A DNA stretch of 56,930 bases, from assembly GCA_948602995.1 (NCBI GenBank), contig CAPEBR010000023.1:1-56930 (forward strand), read 5' to 3'. This stretch comes from an uncultured Dorea sp. (GTDB lineage: Bacteria; Bacillota; Clostridia; Lachnospirales; Lachnospiraceae). The notes under the pieces were generated by a model, which worked only from the letters and a program-made list of their open reading frames with translations, did no database searches and was not told the origin of the DNA. The translations under genes and the position numbers were made by a program. Positions 19,399-27,298 of the stretch are shown piece by piece (positions within the stretch are counted from its first letter, which is position 1; every line of letters begins with the position of its first letter).

Positions 19399-20082
19399 CA
19401 GCCCGGAGAAGTCGGCTGTGGCCATGGCAGCAGTTATAATCTGTTCCAGCTCGGCACTGGCCTGGTCTGACCTCTCCGGCAGGATATCGGTGCGGAAGGT
19501 AATGATTGTATTGTTGAACACCGTGCTGTAGGACTTCACCTCAAACTCGCTGCCGCCCAGCACCGCTTTATAGTGACGTATCAGCCCAGTCTGCCCGCAG
19601 ACCTGATCTTCCCGGCAGTCAATAGACTGGTATCCCTCCTCACTGGAGGCATCCTCATTCAGGCGCACCTTCACGGCCTCCCAGTCATCGGGATCATCCC
19701 AGGAGAACTCATCTTGCAGTCCATGCAGATTTATGGACATGGTAGCAGTCTCCCCGCAGGGCAGAGTGGCAAAAAAGACCACATTGTTGGCGCTGCCAAC
19801 CCATTCCTCCGGCAACAGGAACCGCACGCCGTGATAGTCCCGTTCGGTCCAGGACGAGGTGTCTATGGCCGGGTCATCCCCTGAGGAAGTGTCCTCCCCA
19901 GATGTATCCACGGGTGAAGTATCCTCTGGAGAATTATCTTCCCTGGCCGGACTGGCTGTACCGCTTTCTTTATCTGTCTGTGAGGCACCGCCCTGGCCAG
20001 AGGACTGGCTTTCCCCCTGACAGCCAGTAAGAACAATGCCTGCAATTAGCAGAGCCAGAAATAGAGGGGTAAGTTTTTTCAT
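19393..20082 (-). CDS. Secreted lipoprotein of unknown function
   Basis: The product is 229 residues. The signal peptide MKKLTPLFLALLIAGIVLTG ends in a lipobox with the lipidated cysteine at position 21. A low-complexity acidic Ser/Thr/Asp/Glu linker (about 25-85) follows, then a single folded domain (about 90-229) beginning near YHGVRFLLPEEW. I do not recognise the domain. The ATG at 20082 is chosen for AAAGGA 8 nt upstream and because it begins the signal peptide. The gene is visibly more GC-rich than its AT-rich neighbours beyond 20.4 kb, and its stop codon lies inside a dispersed repeat. Confidence 0.75.
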   Translation of the reverse strand: MKKLTPLFLALLIAGIVLTGCQGESQSSGQGGASQTDKESGTASPAREDNSPEDTSPVDTSGEDTSSGDDPAIDTSSWTERDYHGVRFLLPEEWVGSANNVVFFATLPCGETATMSINLHGLQDEFSWDDPDDWEAVKVRLNEDASSEEGYQSIDCREDQVCGQTGLIRHYKAVLGGSEFEVKSYSTVFNNTIITFRTDILPERSDQASAELEQIITAAMATADFSGLD

Positions 20083-20241
20083 AGAAATCATCCTTTCCGT
20101 ATCGAACTGCTCGTCAGTCATAGCATCAGTCATTTTCTCTTCTACTAATCCTGGCTCAGATTCTCTACTCGCTTATGATACCATACCGCCTGCCAGATTG
20201 CAATTGATAGATAGCCGTTGATTGTGTCAAGTGTTAGCTGG

Positions 20242-20366
20242 GTTACTGTTCACACAGGTCTGTGCATTTACTGCACAGACCGTAAGAAAGTGATTCAGGA
20301 GTGAGCAAATCCCATTCGCGGAGCGAATTTTAAATGGATTTGCGAATGTTACTGTTCACGGAGCGG
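20242..20366 (+). repeat. Dispersed repeat family A, copy 2
   Basis: It starts GTTACTGTTCACACAGG, contains the hairpin GTCTGTGCA/TGCACAGAC, then GTAAGAAAGTGATTCAGGAG and the AAATCCCATTCGCGGAGCGA core. It ends in GTTACTGTTCACGGAGCG, where the right terminal repeat is lost. It matches the copy at 33654 almost exactly. The 370-bp gap between the lipoprotein gene and the acetyltransferase remnant holds this repeat and nothing else recognised. Confidence 0.8.
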
Positions 20367-20456
20367 GTCCAAAGGCATAATTTGTCGTCAATCTTTATAC
20401 AAGAATTTTGTGATGCATTAGAGGCCGGAAAACTGGGCAGTGACATCTTCCTCATA

Positions 20457-20552
20457 TCATAGTTTTTTCATCACCGCATCATCTATTTTTGCATTCCTCA
20501 GTATTACTTCGTTTCCTGTCTTATCTATTATTGCTAAAGGATTGAATTTCAT
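20457..20552 (-). pseudogene. Acetyltransferase (GNAT)-like N-terminal remnant, 31 codons
   Basis: Only three bases after the stop of the nuclease-like gene, an ATG with GGAG 8 nt upstream opens a 31-codon frame ending at a TGA. Its product contains NEVILRNAKIDDA, which resembles the first strand and helix of GNAT acetyltransferases. No continuation is readable beyond the stop, and a family A repeat begins about 90 bp further on. It is most simply the surviving 5' end of a third operon gene; a genuine 31-residue peptide cannot be excluded. Confidence 0.45.
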
Positions 20553-20555
20553 AGT

Positions 20556-21140
20556 CTATTCTCCACAAATACCGGATAAAAAAACATGTTCAAATTCACT
20601 TTCTGTATATGTAAAAACCTCCTTAAAGTATATTTTTTCAAATCTGTCTAAGCCAAATCTTACAAATTTCTTTTTTGCCTTATCGTGAACATATTTACTT
20701 ATCACGGCTTTCGAGCTGTCCTGTTGCCCACCACTATACTTTTCACAGGAATTTTTCCCTTCATTATAGACCAAGATAAAATATAGATGTTTCCTGCAAA
20801 ATGATATATTTTCCCCCACTATATCATTAAATATAAGCAGGCTGTCATAGATTTTATTATATACATTATAAATCTTTTGGTTTTTCATGACACCATTTTT
20901 AAATTCAATAAAAAATATTCTTTTATCTTTCCCAATATAAAGTGCATCATTTGAACATGGAGTATTAGTCAAATTCATTTTTCTTATATAACTTTCTTTC
21001 ACTTTGTCGAAATTTATCACTTGTATTTCTGAATCCGTCATATATCCTGGCACTTCGCTATCAGAATCCCGGGAAGTATCTTTGAGAGAAGATATGTTAT
21101 TTTTAAATATCTCTATGTCTTCATACTTTTGTATTTCCAT
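20556..21140 (-). CDS. PD-(D/E)XK nuclease-like protein, partner of the upstream AAA ATPase
   Basis: The 194-residue product contains a spaced D65 ... E79-x-K81 triad (SNDALYIG, then FFIEFKNG). This is the core signature of PD-(D/E)XK nucleases: a Lys/Glu strand followed by a helix. No other domain is recognised, so nuclease activity is inferred from the motif only. Its ATG (GGAG 10 nt upstream) lies inside the 3' end of the ATPase gene, overlapping by 20 nt, so the two proteins are made together. Base composition is strongly AT-rich compared with purL and the lipoprotein gene on either side, suggesting acquisition as a unit. An ATPase plus nuclease-like pair of this kind suggests anti-phage defence. 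Confidence 0.6.
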   Translation of the reverse strand: MEIQKYEDIEIFKNNISSLKDTSRDSDSEVPGYMTDSEIQVINFDKVKESYIRKMNLTNTPCSNDALYIGKDKRIFFIEFKNGVMKNQKIYNVYNKIYDSLLIFNDIVGENISFCRKHLYFILVYNEGKNSCEKYSGGQQDSSKAVISKYVHDKAKKKFVRFGLDRFEKIYFKEVFTYTESEFEHVFLSGICGE

Positions 21141-22404
21141 ATTCAATATTCTCCAATTCCTGTAACGGTTTTGCCAACTTCTCATAGATTTTTTCCGTTT
21201 CATCTGTCACATCCATAATTGAAGTGACTCCGTTTTCTTCTTCTGCAAGATAATATTTACAGCTATGGTCAATCTTATACTTTTCAGAATACACCTCAAT
21301 CGCATTCAAAAAATATGGGCTGTGTGTATTTAAAAGAATATTCATGCTAAATTCCTTTTGAATCAAAACGATAATCTCAGCAAATTTTAATTGCCACTCT
21401 GGGTGAAGGTGGATCTCTGGTTCATCCAGAATAAGAACTCCATTTTCATCAATATTACCATTTTGCAATAATCGCCTGAGAATCACAAAGCTCTTCATTC
21501 CGGTAGATAAATTTACCATCTTTAGAGCGCCATCCAGCCTGTCTGTTTTATAGACAAAAGAATCCCTGCCTCCCGGTGTGATCTCCCCGTCACAGACATC
21601 ATACATGTTATTTAATATTTTTTCTAATTTTTTCTGCACAACAAGTTCATCAACAACCGAGAATTCTTCAGCCTTTTTATCATTCGTTAGTTTCAGTAAT
21701 AAATCCTGACTGTGCTCAAACTCATTTAGGAAAAAACGCCACTGAAAACTCCCCAAATCATCCAGAATAAATGGATCATCCATATAAATAATTTCTTTAT
21801 TTAAATTCATATAATCAGTTATCTTGATATCCTTATTTTTAAATACTGCAAAATCAATGCAATCATTTTTTATACTCAGTTTTACAGCTGCTTTTTGTTC
21901 AGCATGATTCAGGTGTGCAACATTCATCGCAAATTCCGCCTCGAGTCTTTTTTGCAGAATTATTTTTTGTATATCACTGTCTTTAAGCTCTAAAAATGTA
22001 TAGATTCTTTTTGCTATTTTTTCCAATGCATCCTGCTTCATATACTTTTCAAAATATTTATCCTTATTTATGAAATAGAATTCCATCTTCTTCACTATAA
22101 GCCGCATATCACTCAAAAATACTTCTTGCTGATCAATGATATGCTCTGCCAGGTCGGTCGCATCGAATCCCCGTGTCAATCGATTCGCTGCCTCATGGTA
22201 ATAATCATTCAGCACTCTGGAAACAGACTTTACTCTTTCTTCCTTAATCTGTTCCTCAATCTTATAAAATGCATGAAAGACACAATAAAGCATCTTTCCG
22301 ATCGTGCTTTTTCCTGTATTATTTTCTCCTGCTATAACTGTAATACCATTCAGCTCAATATTTGCCAAATTGACTTTTCCTACATTTTCAAGCTCCAGCT
22401 TCAT
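21121..22404 (-). CDS. AAA_15/AAA_21 (OLD/SMC-like) ATPase of a two-gene candidate defence module
   Basis: A 427-residue ABC/SMC-type ATPase without a long coiled coil. Walker A is AGENNTGKST (about 26-35), the signature-like loop is LSTGMKS, Walker B is LILDEPEIHLHPEW, and the switch histidine is in LLNTHSPYF. There is no TOPRIM domain, so it is not a full OLD nuclease. Nuclease function would come from the overlapping downstream gene. Proteins of this class drive systems such as Septu, PARIS and AbiL, but the partner here matches none of those by eye. The ATG at 22404 has AAGG 7 nt upstream; a GTG two codons earlier is less likely. Confidence 0.75.
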   Translation of the reverse strand: MKLELENVGKVNLANIELNGITVIAGENNTGKSTIGKMLYCVFHAFYKIEEQIKEERVKSVSRVLNDYYHEAANRLTRGFDATDLAEHIIDQQEVFLSDMRLIVKKMEFYFINKDKYFEKYMKQDALEKIAKRIYTFLELKDSDIQKIILQKRLEAEFAMNVAHLNHAEQKAAVKLSIKNDCIDFAVFKNKDIKITDYMNLNKEIIYMDDPFILDDLGSFQWRFFLNEFEHSQDLLLKLTNDKKAEEFSVVDELVVQKKLEKILNNMYDVCDGEITPGGRDSFVYKTDRLDGALKMVNLSTGMKSFVILRRLLQNGNIDENGVLILDEPEIHLHPEWQLKFAEIIVLIQKEFSMNILLNTHSPYFLNAIEVYSEKYKIDHSCKYYLAEEENGVTSIMDVTDETEKIYEKLAKPLQELENIEYGNTKV

Positions 22405-22502
22405 ACTCACACCTTACCCGCATATAATCTTGATGATTAATCATATAAAATAAATGTTCTGAAATTCTCTTTTACTCTTTGTATTACAATTTTTCTCATA
22501 TT

Positions 22503-22594
22503 CCAATCCTGCCCCACATGCAGTTATATTAGTATAACCGACTAGAGCGTGTTTGAAAATTAATTCACGCTCTGGCATATGGGGCAGGATCCAA
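22503..22594. repeat. Dispersed repeat family C, copy 1: long imperfect palindrome after purL
   Basis: The outer arms CCTGCCCCACATGC and GCATATGGGGCAGG pair, and inside them AGAGCGTG and CACGCTCT form a second stem around TTTGAAAATT. The motif AGAGCGTGTTTGAAAATT recurs at 33458, 38837 and 43687. It ends 6 nt from the purL stop codon and may act as its transcription end or mRNA-stabilising structure. Confidence 0.65.
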
Positions 22595-22599
22595 TCTCT

Positions 22600-25500
22600 T
22601 TATTTAAAGTAAGCAACCCCTGATTCAAAGATCTTCATATCCTGCTCCCCGTATATGTTCACGGCTACGGATCTTGCCCTTCTCTCGGAGTGTGCCATCT
22701 TCCCAAGCACCCTTCCGTCCGGGCTGGTGATTCCCTCGATAGCACAGTAGGATCCATTCACATTCCACTCTTCGTTCATGGTCACAATGCCCTCCGGGTC
22801 ACAGTACTGGGTGGCCACCTGCCCATTCTCAAAGAGCTTCTTAAGCCACTCCTCATTTGCCACGAAGCGCCCTTCTCCATGAGAAGCCGGATTGGTATAG
22901 ACTCCTCCAAGCTGCGTCCCTGCAAGCCATGGCGACTTATTGGTTACCACCTTCGTATATACCATCTTGGAGATATGTCTTCCGATCGTGTTATAGGTCA
23001 GTGTAGGTGAATCCGCCGTCTGTCCAGTGACTTCCCCGTTTGGAACCAGTCCAAGCTTCACTAGCGTCTGGAATCCATTGCAGACTCCAAGAACCAGTCC
23101 GTCCCGCTCGCCCAGAAGCTTCTCCACAGCTTCCTTCATCTTCGCATTCTGGAATGCTGTGGCAAAGAACTTGGCGGAGCCGTCCGGCTCGTCACCGGCG
23201 CTGAACCCACCCGGAAACATAATGATCTGGGATTCGGAAATTGCCTTGTCAAATACACTTACTGAGTCAATGATATCCGAGGCGCTCATATTCCGGAAGA
23301 CCTTTACAATGGTCTTTGCCCCGGCTCTCTCGAATGCCTTTGCACTGTCATATTCACAGTTTGTCCCTGGGAATACCGGGATAAATACCGTAGGCTGCCC
23401 GATCTTATGGGTACAGATATGGACATCCTTTGTATCATAAAGTCCTGTTTCAATCTTCTGCTCCTGTCCCTTTGCACCGGAGTTCGTTGCAAATACCTTC
23501 TCCAGTGTTCCGGTCCATGCTTCTTCTGCCTCTGAGAGGGAGATCTCTGTATTCCCATAAGAGAATCTGTCCTCCGCAGTCACTTCACCGATCACCGTGT
23601 AGGTAATGGCAAGCTCCCCGACCTTTCCGTCCGGAACCTCGGCGATGATGTCGCCGAACGCAGGGGCGAAGAGATCCCTTGGATCCATATTGTGCTCAAT
23701 CTTTACCCCCATCTTATTTCCAAATGCCATCTTGCTCACTGCCGCGATCACGCCGTGGCGGTCAAGGGCATAGGCGGATACGATCCTGCTGTTTCTGACG
23801 TCCTCTGTGAATTTTCCGTACTGCTCCATGACCTTCTCATATACCGGAACATCGTACTCATCTGTCTCAATGCGCAGCCACACCAGCTTATTTCCTGCCT
23901 TTTTAAGCTCTGGTGTAATGATATCCTTTTCCGCTGCCACATCCACTGCAAAGGATACCAGGGTCGGCGGCACGTCAATATCCTCAAAGGTTCCTGACAT
24001 ACTGTCCTTTCCGCCAATGGACGGAAGACCAAAGCCAAGCTGCGCGTTATAAGCTCCGAGAAGCGCCGCAAAAGGCTGGCTCCATCTGTGGGGATCCTCT
24101 GTCATGCGCCTGAAATACTCCTGGAAGGTAAAGCGGATCTTACTGTAATCCCCACCTGCTGCAACAATCTTGGCCACAGACTCTGTCACGGCGTAAATTG
24201 CCCCGTGATACGGGCTCCAGGTAGAAAGGTACGGGTCAAAGCCATAGCTCATCATGGTTACGGTATCGCAGTCTCCTGTAAGAACCGGAAGCTTCGCCAC
24301 CATGGCCTGGGTCTCTGTCATCTGATATTTCCCTCCGTGAGGCATGAATACGGAAGCCGCACCGATGGAACCGTCGAACATCTCCACAAGCCCTTTCTGA
24401 GAGCACACATTCAGGTCTTTCAGGAGTGCGAGCCATTTTTCCCTGACATCTCCTGCCTCGGCTCTTCTTAGTACGGTATTCTTTCTGTCTGGAATATCCA
24501 CTGCAACCGTTGTCTCCTGGTGTGCGCCGTTGGTATCCAGAAATGCGCGGGAAAGATTCACAATCTCCTTTCCCTTCCAGGAAAGGACAAGTCTTGGCTC
24601 CTCTGTTACAACCGCAACCTCTGTGGCCTCCAGGTTCTCCTCACTGGCATATCCCATGAATTCATCTACATCTTTTGGATCAACTACAACAGCCATACGC
24701 TCCTGGGATTCGGAGATGGCAATCTCGGTTCCGTCAAGACCCGCATATTTCTTCGGCACCTTATCCAGATCCACCTTAAGACCGTCTGCCAGCTCTCCGA
24801 TGGCAACGGATACGCCGCCTGCTCCAAAATCATTGCATTTCTTAATCAGCTTACTAACCTCTTCTCTCCGGAACAGACGCTGAATCTTACGCTCTGTAGG
24901 CGGATTACCCTTCTGCACCTCTGCGCCGCAGGTCCGGGTGGATTCCTCTGTGTGCACCTTGGAGGATCCGGTAGCTCCGCCGCAGCCGTCACGTCCGGTC
25001 CGTCCGCCGAGAAGAATAATGATATCTCCCGGGTCTGATGTCTCCCGGATAACTGCGCGCCTCGGTGCTGCTCCTAATACTGCCCCGATCTCCATACGCT
25101 TTGCAACATAATTAGGGTGATAGATTTCCTTCACTGTTCCGGTGGCAAGGCCGATCTGGTTTCCATAAGAGCTGTAGCCATGAGCCGCCTCACGCACAAG
25201 CTTCTTCTGTGGCAGCTTTCCCTTCATGGTATCATTTACCGGAACCGTAGGATCTGCCGCGCCGGTTACACGCATGGCCTGATACACATAAGTACGCCCA
25301 GACAGCGGGTCGCGGATGGCGCCCCCGAGACAGGTAGCCGCGCCGCCGAAGGGCTCGATCTCTGTCGGGTGGTTATGCGTCTCATTCTTAAAGTTCACAA
25401 GCCATTCCTCTTCCGCACCGTCCACTGTTACCGGCACTACAATGCTGCAGGCATTGATCTCGTCCGACTCCTCCTGATCCGCAAGCTTTCCTTCCTTCTT

Positions 25501-26367
25501 AAGCTTTCTCATGGCCATAAGCGCCAGATCCATCAGGCAGACGAATTTATCCTCTCTGCCTTTAAAAATCTCGCTGTGATCTGCAAGATACTGTCTGTAG
25601 GTTTCCTCAATCGGAGCCCTGTAATCTCCCTCGCCAAAGGTTACATCCGTAAGCTCTGTAGAAAACGTGGTGTGACGGCAATGGTCAGACCAGTAGGTAT
25701 CCAGCACACGGATCTCCGTCATGGACGGATCCCTCTTCTCTTCTGATTTGAAATAATTCTGAATATGAAGGAAGTCTTTAAAGGTCATGGCAAGGCCCAG
25801 GGAGTCATAAAGCTCCTTTAGGCTCTCCTCTTCCATAGCCTGAAAGCCTTCAAATATCACAACGTCCTCCGGCTCGGGATATTGCTCTACCAGAGTCTCC
25901 GGCTTTTCCATTCCGGTTTCCCTGGAATCCACCGGGTTAATACAGTGTGCCTTTACGGCTTCAAACTCTTCGGCCGGTATGGGGCGCTCTTCCCCTTCGA
26001 TCACGTAGGTAGTGGCTGTCCGGATCACCGGCTTTTCATCTTCCTTAATAAACTGCACACACTGAACCGCAGAATCTGCACGCTGGTCGAACTGTCCCGG
26101 AAGAAACTCCACAGAAAAGATTCTGCTGTTTTCAGTCACCGGGAACTCCTCGTGATACAGCATGTCTACAGGCGGCTCCGAGAATACGCCGTTACATGCC
26201 TTCTCAAAAGTCGCATCCGAGATATTCTCCACATCATACCGGATCAGCACGCGGACATTCTTCACATCCCGGATACCGAGATAACTGCCAATCTCCTGCT
26301 TCAGATCTTTGGCCTGTACTCCGAATCCTTCTTTTTTCTCTACATACACTCGTCTCACATTACTCAT
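22600..26367 (-). CDS. purL: Phosphoribosylformylglycinamidine synthase, single-chain form
   Basis: This enzyme converts FGAR to FGAM with glutamine and ATP in purine synthesis (EC 6.3.5.3). At 1255 residues it is the fused large form: an N-terminal PurS-like region (about 1-150), a linker, two AIRS-type ATP-binding halves (FKNETHNHPTEIEPFGGAAT is the first signature; GGKDSMSGTFED is in the second), and a C-terminal class I glutamine amidotransferase (about 985-1255) with the nucleophile cysteine in VLGVCNGFQ and the partner His in NPASHGEGR. The start has GGAGG 7 nt upstream. No other pur gene is adjacent, and no purine riboswitch is seen upstream. Confidence 0.95.
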   Translation of the reverse strand: MSNVRRVYVEKKEGFGVQAKDLKQEIGSYLGIRDVKNVRVLIRYDVENISDATFEKACNGVFSEPPVDMLYHEEFPVTENSRIFSVEFLPGQFDQRADSAVQCVQFIKEDEKPVIRTATTYVIEGEERPIPAEEFEAVKAHCINPVDSRETGMEKPETLVEQYPEPEDVVIFEGFQAMEEESLKELYDSLGLAMTFKDFLHIQNYFKSEEKRDPSMTEIRVLDTYWSDHCRHTTFSTELTDVTFGEGDYRAPIEETYRQYLADHSEIFKGREDKFVCLMDLALMAMRKLKKEGKLADQEESDEINACSIVVPVTVDGAEEEWLVNFKNETHNHPTEIEPFGGAATCLGGAIRDPLSGRTYVYQAMRVTGAADPTVPVNDTMKGKLPQKKLVREAAHGYSSYGNQIGLATGTVKEIYHPNYVAKRMEIGAVLGAAPRRAVIRETSDPGDIIILLGGRTGRDGCGGATGSSKVHTEESTRTCGAEVQKGNPPTERKIQRLFRREEVSKLIKKCNDFGAGGVSVAIGELADGLKVDLDKVPKKYAGLDGTEIAISESQERMAVVVDPKDVDEFMGYASEENLEATEVAVVTEEPRLVLSWKGKEIVNLSRAFLDTNGAHQETTVAVDIPDRKNTVLRRAEAGDVREKWLALLKDLNVCSQKGLVEMFDGSIGAASVFMPHGGKYQMTETQAMVAKLPVLTGDCDTVTMMSYGFDPYLSTWSPYHGAIYAVTESVAKIVAAGGDYSKIRFTFQEYFRRMTEDPHRWSQPFAALLGAYNAQLGFGLPSIGGKDSMSGTFEDIDVPPTLVSFAVDVAAEKDIITPELKKAGNKLVWLRIETDEYDVPVYEKVMEQYGKFTEDVRNSRIVSAYALDRHGVIAAVSKMAFGNKMGVKIEHNMDPRDLFAPAFGDIIAEVPDGKVGELAITYTVIGEVTAEDRFSYGNTEISLSEAEEAWTGTLEKVFATNSGAKGQEQKIETGLYDTKDVHICTHKIGQPTVFIPVFPGTNCEYDSAKAFERAGAKTIVKVFRNMSASDIIDSVSVFDKAISESQIIMFPGGFSAGDEPDGSAKFFATAFQNAKMKEAVEKLLGERDGLVLGVCNGFQTLVKLGLVPNGEVTGQTADSPTLTYNTIGRHISKMVYTKVVTNKSPWLAGTQLGGVYTNPASHGEGRFVANEEWLKKLFENGQVATQYCDPEGIVTMNEEWNVNGSYCAIEGITSPDGRVLGKMAHSERRARSVAVNIYGEQDMKIFESGVAYFK

Positions 26368-26509
26368 TTGCTTTCCTCCATAAAAGAATCTATAAATCTA
26401 CAGCAACTCCGACAGTCGCAATTGATAACTGCATAAACCTATTGTAACACAATCTCCGCAATAAATAAACGCACCGTTCGCTCCATTCACAGGAAGTGCC
26501 TGTAAAAAG

Positions 26510-26536
26510 GTTACTGTTCACTCCGTTTACAGTAAC
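26510..26536. repeat. Repeat family A, solo terminal hairpin
   Basis: The hairpin pairs GTTACTGT with ACAGTAAC (8 bp) and is identical to the first 27 bases of copy 1 at 2332. A further degenerate GTTACTATTCACAG follows at about 26544. It sits just after the stop of the DUF1461 gene. Confidence 0.6.
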
Positions 26537-26559
26537 GTAAACAGGTTACTATTCACAGA

Positions 26560-27270
26560 CTAACCGTCCCCACGGCTCGGATGCCGCACAGCAAGCATCC
26601 TCCAGACTCTAAGAAGAATCCAGATTCCCAAAAGAAAGCCCAGGAAGATCAGCCCGATCCGGATCACCATATCCGAGAAAAAGCCCTCCGGCAGCATGCG
26701 GATCATATAATCCTCTGCCGGGTCGAACATCCACAGGTCATTTGTAAAGAAGATCTCATGGAAAACCCGGAAACATGCCGTAAAGTTAGTGGCAAAGCCA
26801 ATTCCAAGAAATACAATCGCCACGGCAAATACTCCCAGCGCCCAGGTATATGCCCGTGTAAGGAGTGTTCTTACCTCTGCTTTCCACAACACAAGGCCTG
26901 TCACAATCACCGCTGCCAGTATCAAAAGAACTGTCCGTACTTTAAGTCCGCCCAAAAAGAGGTTTTTCACATCTGCCATATGAAGGCGGTCCTGCTCATT
27001 GAAGAAATCCTGTTCTCTTCCATCCACATCTGTCACAATGGACAGTTCGTCCTCCTCACCGATCAAGTATGCCATCATGTAATCCGTCACCTCCATGACA
27101 TCGGAAAGCTCCATATGAAGATCCTCTGTCACATGGTATTTCTCATACAGGGATTGATAAAAGCCGTACTGGGGATCCCCATAGATTGCAATCTGAAAGC
27201 TAGTGAGCAGAGCCGCAATAATCATAAAAAACATGGCAAGTACTGCCAATATTGTCTTAAATTTTGTCAT
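26560..27270 (-). CDS. TIGR01906/DUF1461 family integral membrane protein
   Basis: The 236-residue product has four or five membrane segments: one at the N-terminus (about 7-30), then about 115-137, 143-165 and 205-227. A long extracytoplasmic loop lies between the first two. The pattern (an N-terminal helix, a loop with the conserved EDL...MAYL region, then a tight helix cluster) fits DUF1461, a clostridial family without known function. The ATG at 27270 is chosen for GGAG 5 nt upstream. It follows the ATPase-nuclease gene by 28 nt and is probably the last gene of the argS-alaX operon. Confidence 0.7.
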   Translation of the reverse strand: MTKFKTILAVLAMFFMIIAALLTSFQIAIYGDPQYGFYQSLYEKYHVTEDLHMELSDVMEVTDYMMAYLIGEEDELSIVTDVDGREQDFFNEQDRLHMADVKNLFLGGLKVRTVLLILAAVIVTGLVLWKAEVRTLLTRAYTWALGVFAVAIVFLGIGFATNFTACFRVFHEIFFTNDLWMFDPAEDYMIRMLPEGFFSDMVIRIGLIFLGFLLGIWILLRVWRMLAVRHPSRGDG

Positions 27271-27298
27271 AGTTTCTCCAATCTTATCTATATGATCA

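Noticed and set aside
20556..22404. Assignment of the ATPase pair to PARIS, Septu or Gabija
   Set aside because: The partner has no TOPRIM/DUF4435, HNH or UvrD-like motif and the ATPase lacks a TOPRIM domain, so no named system can be supported by eye.
26368..26559. A purine riboswitch upstream of purL
   Set aside because: No three-way junction or conserved core could be found; the gap contains an AT-rich stretch and family A repeat fragments.
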